Part shown: piece after piece, positions 56,269 through 64,000 of the stretch
Position numbering within the stretch: position 1 is the first letter of the stretch
How the letters are laid out: every line of letters starts with the position of its first letter
NCBI RefSeq assembly: GCF_027579695.1
Contig: NC_083572.1
Coordinates: 11,628,915-11,692,914 of the forward strand
Length of the DNA: 64,000 bases
Reading direction: 5' to 3'
From: Neoarius graeffei
Lineage: Eukaryota > Chordata > Actinopteri > Siluriformes > Ariidae
Translations under genes and position numbers: made by a program
Notes under the pieces: model-generated
The model's input: only the letters and a program-made list of their open reading frames with translations
Database searches by the model: none
What the model was told of the DNA's origin: nothing

Positions 56269-56884
56269 AACTGTGCAACCTCTCGTAATATCCAACAAAA
56301 GTGAAATACTCAGTGATGCCAAAATGTAGAGTTTCTTATTCATTATCAGCAAGTGTCTTATTGTCTTTAAATGTCTCTTGGAATTTTTTTGTGTGTGTGT
56401 GTGTGTTTCATAAACTGGAATGTACAAAAAAAACAAAGTGAAACAATTAGAGCAGGGCCTTTCTTTCCAAGTACCAGAACCGTTGGTACCAGAAGACTGT
56501 GACTGTTCTTTTTTCCATTGGTTAACCAAACTACAAAACTGAGAATCTGTCAAAACAATCTGACAAAAGACACAAGTCAGTCCAGGTACTTCTTTCACAA
56601 CGTGCATTGAAAGTACAATAGAACCACTAGAACCAGAGGTTTTGTTCATCCCTGTTTGGGCCAGTTCCTCTCAAAGCAGTTTTATTGTGCTTGAGCAGAC
56701 TGGGTTCCCTTTGAAAGCTTGAGTTAAGCAGGTTTTAACCTGTTGTACCAGAGCAATGTTCTCTACGTACTGTATATGTTTATACATCTGGCTCTTTTAT
56801 GCTCTAAGCAGTGTATAGAATAACAACGATACATGCACTTTCATGAGATATTGTTATTCAAAAGAGACTTGGAGGCAAGGCTAA
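56269..56884 (+). other. Presumed sstr3 3' UTR
   Basis: Non-coding, with a short (GT)n at about 56390-56406. The antisense ORF 56089-56649 has no domain. Canonical poly(A) signals occur further on, for example AATAAA at 57759-57764, beyond a DNA-element copy; the true transcript end is unknown. Confidence 0.45.
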
Positions 56885-57395
56885 TTAACAGTTATTCCAT
56901 GAAATCGAGTCGTACATGAGCGCTGAGTCGGCTATAAGCCACGTACGATGAGATTGAGTGGAATAACTGTTTTATTCTATTCACATTCACTGGATTTTGA
57001 GAAACAGAGCATTTGTATTTTTATTTTTTGCAAATTCGATAAATAAAAACTTTATACAAAACATCCGACAAAGTCATTTCCGCTGACAATGTAAACAAAC
57101 TGGTGAAATGACAGTAGCGATTTGTGAAAAATGCGAGAATAATAGTTCTTGAAAAATAAAAAAAGATATGTTCTTACCATCACATACTTTTATTCTATAT
57201 TTTGTTGCTTTTTTTTGTATTTTTTGGGGTTTAGTTTTCAAGTAGAGATTTTATTTCATCCTCGGTTGGTTCAGTAACACGCTCCGACATTTTGTTTTTC
57301 TCTCCTCACGGTATATGAGCTGTTATCCTAGTAGTACAGCAGCCAATCAGAGCATGCAATTGCTCATATCCAGTGAATGTGGATAGAATAATGTC
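56885..57395 (-). mobile_element. DNA element with Crypton/KIAA1958-like first exon
   Basis: Inverted relative of 44226-44470. The right end is the reverse of TATCCACATTCACTGGATAT; the minus strand reads M-S-E-R-V-T-E-P-T-E-D-E-I-K-S-L from about 57290. The left end has an inverted pair AACAGTTATTCCAT and GGAATAACTGTT around 56890-56970. Both termini and the exon fragment suggest a non-autonomous element that retains the 5' exon. Broken. Confidence 0.45.
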
Positions 57396-58164
57396 TTATG
57401 CTTCACTTGTATTACTGTATAGTATATTTATACATTCTTATAGTATTGTGTAAAGGGCATATTGTAATGAATGTTACAGATGTTATATGTTCATATTTCC
57501 AACATTAAAACTACCTAACGTAAGTTGGGGGGTGGGGGGTGGGGGTTTGCATTTTTTACAAACTGATGCTGGTGAGTAAATGAAGCACTGATTTGTAATG
57601 AGATTTACACAGAGTTTGCAAGCCATGCCCTGGGCAGAATGAGGTGTCTTAGTGCTTGCTTATGAAGACATGAACACAGTCTCTGCTCTGCTTTTTATGC
57701 TCATTGTGTGCTTGTTTGTGCTGTGTAATATTTTATCTCTTTTGTTCTGATCTTTCAAAATAAATTTCACAACCAAAGTTGACTGTCCAAATACCTTCAG
57801 TTGATTAAAGTAAAAAAAAAAAAGTGAATATAAACAAAACAGGGTTTTTAAAATGTGTTGAAGTGAATAAATCAAGAAAGTTCACTTTTCCATAAAATAA
57901 AATACATTGGGGAGGGGGGGAAATCAACATAAAGTGACTTTATTAGGTGTTGAACCACAACGAACCACCAGAAGAGCTTCAATACACCTTTAAAAAGTGC
58001 CGTCAAAACAATGAAGGACTAAAGGTTAGAGGGATGGCTTTAAGGAACAAGTCAGTGTGTGTGTTGGGCTCATTTCTCATTGCATCGTCAAGTTGCAGAA
58101 TAGGTTTTGGTTATTAATTTAAAAATTGGTGTTTGTACCAATAATTTGTTGTTTGTATTGTAAA
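57396..58164. other. Intergenic DNA with possible poly(A) signal
   Basis: AATAAA at 57759-57764 and other AT-rich words; G-rich tracts at 57527-57545 and 57910-57919. No gene supported. Confidence 0.45.
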
Positions 58165-58804
58165 ATGCATATTAGGGTGCATCAGTTGCCCTCACTTTCA
58201 TAAAATCTGATGCATTTTTGTTTGGGTGTTCCTTTTCACCAATAAAGACATCCTGTAAAATTTTTTGACCATATTCAAAAGTCTAATGGTGGCACCATGA
58301 GGTTCATTTTTTGCCAAAAAACGCTTATTTTATGTTTTCGTGTAAGGTTTGAATCACAATGTTGGACTCCATTTATTGATTTCTTGTGACCCAGAGATCA
58401 TGTTAAGAACCTTTGCAAGGGATTGAGAAGCATTAATGTGATTCATAATACATTTGTATTGTTTAAAAGTAGTTGAACAATGATTCAATGAACAGCTAAA
58501 ACTCAAACTGTGCTTGATAATATATTTAGAATATGTATTAAAAATGTGTATCTAAGATATTTGGTATACTCTATAAGGTGCCATAATGTTTCATGAAAAG
58601 TGATCGAAATTTTGTCATAAAAGTCATAAAATTGCAGCTTTTTCCATAACTTTGAGCTCCTGGTGCCACCATTAAACTTTTGAATTTTGTCAAAATATTT
58701 CACCCAGTGTGTTTTCTTACCAAAAGCAACATAAAAACAAAAATGCATCATGATCGGAGGAACTTTTCATTTTTAGGGGGCAACTGATGCACCCTAGTGC
58801 ATAT
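58165..58804. mobile_element. hAT-type MITE, 624 bp
   Basis: Terminal inverted repeat TAGGGTGCATCAGTTGCCC, left at 58173 and inverted ending at 58796. It is flanked by an 8-bp duplication RTGCATAT (58165-58172 and 58797-58804, one mismatch). 8-bp target and (C/T)AGGG ends fit hAT. Its arms are complementary well inside the termini (TGGTGCCACCATTA). No ORF. Confidence 0.82.
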
Positions 58805-58819
58805 AAAATCATGAAGAAC

Positions 58820-59345
58820 TAGAAGGGCACTTGGTAGAGCGCATACCTCCGCCAAGCCACATTTTGATTTGCGTCAAAATCTAATGAATTGTTCTTTGGC
58901 CCATGGCTCATCTTTCCTCCAAATTTCATCAAAATCTGATTGCTACTTTTTGAGTTATGTTGGGAACAGACAAAAAATCCTGGATCTGCATACATATCTG
59001 GATCTTGGATCCACATACATATCTGGAATTGCATTAAAATCTAATCAAATGTTCCTTGGCTCATGGCTCACCTTTCCACCAAATTTCATCAAAATCCATT
59101 CACTACTTTTTGAGTTACACTAGGAACAGACAAACAATCCTGGATCCGCATACATATCTGGTTCTTGGATCCACATACATATCTGGATTTACATTAAAAT
59201 CTAATCAATTGTTCCGTGGCTCATGGCTCACCTTTCCACCAAATTTCATCAAAATCTGTTCAATACTTTTTGAGTTACATTGGGAAAAGGCAAACAAAAA
59301 AACAAACGGAGGCGAAAACCACCTCCAGCAAAATTGGCAGAAGTA
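58820..59345. repeat. 160-bp tandem repeat, about three units
   Basis: AAAATCTAATSAAWTGTTC recurs at about 58876, 59036 and 59196, exactly 160 bases apart, each with CCAAATTTCATCAAAATC and CTACTTTTTGAGTTA. The head has GGTAGAGCGCATACCTCCGC and the end CAAACGGAGGCGAAAACCAC, which look like paired element ends. An inverted piece of the unit reappears at 59690-59745. Confidence 0.88.
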
Positions 59346-60164
59346 ATAAAAAGAAATATGCACTCAAATGGTGCAACAAAAAAAAAAAGTGGATGACTGG
59401 CTCAGGATTCGCAAATGCAATCTCCCAAAGATGGCACAGCCATCCGTGGACAGGGGCCAAGGCAGCAAAATTGGCTCTGCGCTTTAGATGGGAAGGATGG
59501 CATACTTTCATAATCTGTGAACTCATGGATGTGGAAGAGGGTTGATAATACTTGCCTCTAATCGTGTGACACAGCATGAATCACAATTCAAAAAGATTTG
59601 GTTGGCTGGGTTATATGTCTCAGAGGAAGCACTTCACCCCAATTGGTAGATGTCAAAAGATCTGGAAGAACTGCCTGGTGGATGGGAACTCAAAAAGTAG
59701 TGAATGGATTTTGATGAAATTTGGTGGAAAGGTGACTAAATTGGAGAGTAATTTTTTTTTATTAAATGAATAAATAATAAATGGAAAAACTGCTTAACCT
59801 CTAGGGTTAATGAATCAAATGATTCAGTTGTTCATATTGATTAAAACCAGTCTCCAACTCGAACTTAACTCATGGCAGTTCTCCAATGACATGCTGATAG
59901 TCTGAGATCAATTTGTGTTCTGGAAATTGGCCCACAGGGATTAGAGATTCCAGGCTATCTAATCCAAAGTGTCTCTTGAACCCCACTAAAACAAGTCTCT
60001 GAGAAGATTCACTTGAGTCTCACTCGTGTCTGTTAGATAAGACTCATTAGCTGAAAATGTCCAGTTCTCTGTTGTCTCATGTCCAGGTGATCGCAAGGAA
60101 ATTGAGGCTGACCAATGACGAAAGAAATCAAGTGGTCCTCATGCATCTCATTTTTGGAATGTTG
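59346..60164. other. Intergenic DNA with repeat fragments
   Basis: 59346-59600 has short ORFs on both strands without domains. 59690-59745 is an inverted fragment of the 160-bp repeat. Nothing else recognised. Confidence 0.45.
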
Positions 60165-60560
60165 AAGTAGTTTCGTCTCATCTCATCATCTCTAGCCGCT
60201 TTATCCTGTTCTACAGGGTCGCAGGCAAGCTGGAGCCTATCCCAGCTGACTACGGGCGAAAGGCGGGGTACACCCTGGACAAGTCACCAGGTCATCAGAT
60301 GGCCGACACATAGACACAGACAACCATTCACACTCACATTCACACCTACGGTCAATTTAGAGTCACCAGTTAACCTAACCTGCATGTCTTTGTACTGTGG
60401 GGGAAACCGGCGCACCTGGAGGAAACCCCCGCGGACACAGGGAGAACATGCAAACTCCGCACAGAAAGGCCCTCGCTGGCCACGGGGCTTGAACCCGGAC
60501 CTTCTTGCTGTGAGGCGACAGCGCTAACCACTACACTACCATGCCGCCAAGTAGTTTCGT
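60165..60560 (-). repeat. tRNA-headed SINE with 12-bp TSD
   Basis: Minus-strand full-length copy (60177-60548), flanked by the perfect duplication AAGTAGTTTCGT at 60165-60176 and 60549-60560. Confidence 0.93.
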
Positions 60561-61243
60561 GTGAAAAGCAAATGAATCATTGTTTACGCATTTCAAGTGA
60601 AGGAAACCAGATGTTCCACGTACCGTAATACGTACAGCATGGTGCAAGTTTGGCCCAGATATGTATGCATGATTAGAATGGAAAGGATAGAAAACATGAT
60701 TAGAACATTATTTATACATTGTTCATTCATTTAATTAAAAGTAATGCAGAATACAAAGAAAAACGCATACAGTCCTTTCTATACTTTGTCCCATTTTCAT
60801 CATTTTCTAGATTGTGTATGAGTGTGTTTCATTTAATGGCATAAAAAGCGCCTCTCTTTTCGCACCTGCTTAAACAGCAAAGTGTTTCAAGACCTTCTAT
60901 AAATATTAGCCTACGCTTAGACAGGAAAGGTGAGAAAAAAATTGATGTTTGAGAGTCTGAGACAGCATTAATGCATGTTGCTTTTTGTGTGCAAAAAGCA
61001 ACTGACTCATTACTGAGAAATTTAAAGTGACAGGAACCAGATGGCCTACTAATACTGCAAGCTGCAAACGGCAGTGCTAGGCAAACGGATTTATTTTTTT
61101 TTTAACCACATCTAAGGACATGCTTTTATGTCTCAAAAATGTTCATTACTCATATGAGTATATATATGAAAGGCAAAACACCTAAATGCAAAATTACAGT
61201 TCTGTTGTATTACAAAGTAACTCCAAAAACCTAAATATCCCAT
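60561..61243. other. Intergenic DNA, no gene seen
   Basis: No ORF or repeat with support. Confidence 0.5.
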
Positions 61244-61900
61244 GTACTAGTGCATCTCAAAATATTGGAAAATTGTGAAAAAGTTAATTATTTCATAACT
61301 TAATTCCAAAAGGTAAACTTTCATATATTCAATATTCATGATATGTAAAATGGAATATTTCAAGGCTTTTTTGTTTTAATTTTGATGATTATGGCGTATA
61401 GCTCATGAATATCAGAAATCCAGTATCTCAAATTATTACAATATTTCATTTTGAGTTTGAGTAAAACAGTATAAATACAGTGCATGTCTCGATCTCGTTC
61501 AGTACACACAACCACAATCATGGGGAAGACTGCTGACTTGACAATTGTCCAGAAGACGATCAGCGACATCCTCCACAAGGAGGGTAAGCCACAGAAGGTC
61601 ATTGCTGAAAAGATTGGCTGGAAAAGGTGCGCAAGCAAAAGGGATGACTGCAGCCTTGAAAGGATTGTCAAGAAAAGTTGATTCAGGAACTTGGGAGAGC
61701 TGCACAAGGAGTGGACTGAGGCTGGTGTCAGTGTATCAAGAGCCACCATGCACAGACGTCTTCAGGAAAGGGACTACAACTGTCACATTCCTGATATTAA
61801 GCCACTTCTGAACCAGAGACAACATCAGAAGTGTCTTATCTGGGTGAAAGAGAGAAAGGTTAAAGTTATTGTGTGTGCAGTGGGAGCTCAGTAGTGAAAA
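61244..61900 (+). mobile_element. 3'-truncated Tc1-type relic of another family
   Basis: Left inverted-repeat-like start CTAGTGCATCTCAAAATATT, a 5' UTR, and the first part of a transposase from ATG 61520 (M-G-K-T-A-D-L-T). One TGA (61679-61681) breaks the frame, which then runs to a stop at 61892-61894. The paired-like region is visible (G-V-S-V-S-R-A-T-M-H-R-R-L) but the DDE half and the right end are absent. Confidence 0.75.
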
Positions 61901-62039
61901 TTCTGTGATAACTGGTATATACAAGTCAAATACCAGAACTGCCACAGAGTCACTGCAAGCAAGTTGCTCAACTGTCTTCTGAGTCAGTTATTATCTCATC
62001 CAGCCGACAGGCAATGAGCTTATCCCATCATGTGTTGTC

Positions 62040-62455
62040 CGTCGTCTGTCGCCTGGCCGGCATCGTCCACATTTCATGAAAATTGCTTCTTCTCTCTCGA
62101 TTCTTCATGGATTTTTATTCTTTTTGGCAGGAAGGTAGGTCTGCCTGGGGTGCATATGGCTTCTACCCAAATTTGCATAATTGCAATTAATAATGAAGAT
62201 ATGGAGTAATTAGGCCCTAACGAGCAGTTTCCACACAAATCACTGCTTCTCCCTCAATTCTTCACCGATTTTGATTCTTTCTGACATGAAGGTAGGGGTA
62301 CCTAGGGTGCATATAACTTGTACCCAGTTTTGCTTAATTACAATTATGAATGAAGTTCTGGGCTAATTAATCCTTAATGAGCAGTTCAACAAAAAATGCT
62401 TCTTCTCAGTCAGTTCCTTGCCGTTTTGGATTCTTTCTGGCAAATAGGGTGTATA
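62040..62455. repeat. Degenerate tandem repeat of about 155 bp
   Basis: Three imperfect units start near 62084, 62238 and 62393 with ATTGCTTCTTCTC-like sequence, followed by GATTCTTTCTGRCA and TAATGAGCAGTT-like words. The third is truncated by the Tc1 element at 62458. Confidence 0.7.
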
Positions 62456-64000
62456 TACAACCCCGATTCCAAAAAAGTTGGGACAAAATACAAATTGTAA
62501 ATAAAAACGGAATGCAATAATTTACAAATCTCAAAAACTGATATTGTATTCACAATAGAACATAGACAACATATCAAATGTCGAAAGTGAGACATTTTGA
62601 AATTTCATGCCAAATATTGGCTCATTTGAAATTTCATGACAGCAACACATCTCAAAAAAGTTGGGACAGGGGCAATAAGAGGCTGGAAAAGTTAAAGGTA
62701 CAAAAAAGGAACAGCTGGAGGACCAAATTGCAACTCATTGGGTTAATTGGCAATAGGTCATTAACATGACTGGGTATAAAAAGAGCATCTTGGAGTGGCA
62801 GCGGCTCTCAGAAGTAAAGATGGGAAGAGGATCACCAATCCCCCGAATTCTGCACCGACAAATAGTGGAGCAATATCAGAAAGGAGTTCGACAGTGTAAA
62901 ATTGCAAAGGGTTTGAACATATCATCATCTACAGTGCATAATATCATCAAAAGATTCAGAGAATCTGGAAGAATCTCTGTGCGTAAGGGTCAAGGCCGGA
63001 AAACCATACTGGGTGCCCGTGATCTTCGGGCCCTTAGATGGCACTGCATCACATACAGGCATGCTTCTGTATTGGAAATCACAAAATGGGCTCAGGAATA
63101 TTTCCAGAGAACATTATCTGTGAACACAATTCACCGTGCCATCCGCCGTTGCCAGCTAAAACTCTATAGTTCAAAGAAGAAGACGTATCTAAACACAATC
63201 CAGAAGTGCAGACGTCTTCTCTGGGCCAAGGCTCATTTAAAATGGACGGTGGCAAAGTGGAAAACTGTTCTGTGGTCAGACAAATCAAAATTTGAAGTTC
63301 TTTATGGAAATCAGGGACGCTGTGTCATTCGGACTAAAGAGGAGAAGGACGACCCAAGTTGTTATCAGCGCTCAGTTCAGAAGCCTGCATCTCTGAAGGT
63401 ATGGGGTTGCATTAGTGCGTGTGGCATGGGCAGCTTACGCATCTGGAAAGACACCATCAATGCTGAAAGGTATATCCAGGTTCTAGAGCAACATATGCTC
63501 CCATCCAGACGACGTCTCTTTCAGGGAAGACCTTGCATTTTCCAACATGACAATGCCAAACCACATACTGCACCAATTACAGCATCATGGCTGTGTAGAA
63601 GAAGGGTCCGGGTACTGAACTGGCCAGCCTGCAGTCCAGATCTTTCACCCATAGAAAACATTTGGCGCATCATAAAACGGAAGATACGACAAAAAAGACC
63701 TAAGACAGTTGAGCAACTAGAATCCTACATTAGACAAGAATGGGTTAACATTCCTATCCCTAAACTTGAGCAACTTGTCTCCTCAGTCCCCAGACGTTTA
63801 CAGACTGTTGTAAAGAGAAAAGGGGATGTCTCACAGTGGGAAACATGGCCTTGTCCCAACTTTTTTGAGATGTGTTGTTGTCATGAAATTTAAAATCACC
63901 TAATTTTTCTCTTTAAATGATACATTTTCTCAGTTTAAACATTTGATATGTCATCTATGTTCTATTCTGAATAAAATATGGAATTTTGAAACTTCAACAT
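62456..64000 (+). mobile_element. Tc1-type transposon, copy D, cut by window end
   Basis: Same family as 35278-36829, plus strand. It starts CAACCCCGATTCC at 62458 after TA and has the GTTGGGACAAAATACAAATT subterminal region. The right terminus lies outside the window. It contains a nearly intact transposase with stop loss. Confidence 0.92.
62766..63893 (+). CDS. Tc1-type transposase with lost stop codon
   Basis: 375 codons. It matches the copy at 35495-36571 over its length, but TAA after S-Q-W is GAA here (G at 63840), so it reads 17 residues into the 3' region and ends at 63891-63893. The catalytic triad is kept (W-S-D-K-S with the first Asp, Q-H-D-N-A, S-P-I-E-N; DD34E), though the Glu after the first Asp region is Lys (W-S-D-K). 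The likely real start is the second Met (M-G-R-G-S-P, 62820). It could still be active if the tail extension and Lys are tolerated. Confidence 0.88.
   Translation: MTGYKKSILEWQRLSEVKMGRGSPIPRILHRQIVEQYQKGVRQCKIAKGLNISSSTVHNIIKRFRESGRISVRKGQGRKTILGARDLRALRWHCITYRHASVLEITKWAQEYFQRTLSVNTIHRAIRRCQLKLYSSKKKTYLNTIQKCRRLLWAKAHLKWTVAKWKTVLWSDKSKFEVLYGNQGRCVIRTKEEKDDPSCYQRSVQKPASLKVWGCISACGMGSLRIWKDTINAERYIQVLEQHMLPSRRRLFQGRPCIFQHDNAKPHTAPITASWLCRRRVRVLNWPACSPDLSPIENIWRIIKRKIRQKRPKTVEQLESYIRQEWVNIPIPKLEQLVSSVPRRLQTVVKRKGDVSQWETWPCPNFFEMCCCHEI

Noticed and set aside
56089..56649. 186-codon antisense ORF at the end of sstr3
   Set aside because: No signal peptide, domain or conserved pattern; half of it is the reverse of the sstr3 coding tail.
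1..64000. Both window ends lying in the same Tc1 family as a sign of circularity or assembly artefact
   Set aside because: The copies differ (indel and stop in the left one) and the family has four copies here; coincidence of a frequent repeat is enough.

Overview
This is vertebrate nuclear DNA, almost certainly from a ray-finned fish. The reasons are one intact single-exon somatostatin-receptor gene, several Tc1-type DNA transposons with DD34E transposases, a full-length L1/Tx1-type LINE, more than a dozen copies of a tRNA-headed teleost-type SINE, and many TG/CT microsatellites. A siluriform or other otophysan fish is possible from the repeat style, but the species cannot be fixed from sequence reading alone.

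The only host gene I can support is a somatostatin receptor type 3 (sstr3), 54784-56268, plus strand. It has an intron acceptor and a nested SINE pair just upstream. Almost everything else is mobile DNA, much of it nested.

Layout: 1-5622 holds a Tc1 fragment, three SINEs and unique AT-rich DNA. 5623-19723 is a small hAT-type element with a perfect 8-bp target duplication, split by a complete, apparently very young endogenous retrovirus-like element (6896-19567). That element has two 1740-bp LTRs with no relative indel, gag, pol and an env-like ORF. Gag and pol lie in the same frame, separated by one UGA stop in the context UGA-CUAG, a known readthrough context. Pol has two retropepsin-like domains (the second without its catalytic Asp) and two RNase H domains (the first degenerate, the second with all acidic residues). 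The env-like ORF resembles the fusion subunit of F-type glycoproteins and lacks an obvious signal peptide. This is the most interesting system in the window.

19799-23278 holds a Tc1 relic, a MITE, SINEs and a 154-bp tandem duplication. 23274-34785 is a Tc1 copy split by a LINE (24891-34410), which is itself split by a MADF-bearing DNA element, another Tc1 copy, two SINEs, a TTAA-flanked MITE and an unidentified insertion. 35278-36829, 39446-41050 and 62458-64000 (plus the fragment at 1-295) are four copies of one Tc1 family. The first has an uninterrupted transposase. 37370-38430 is an AT-rich tandem and inverted repeat. 44226-52092 and 56885-57395 carry repeated first-exon-like fragments of a Crypton/KIAA1958-like family, palindromic DNA elements, SINEs and a Tc1 copy holding two SINEs. 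58165-62450 holds a hAT MITE, a 160-bp tandem repeat, a SINE, a Tc1 relic and a degenerate repeat.

All assignments come from reading motifs, termini and target-site duplications by eye; no database search was possible.
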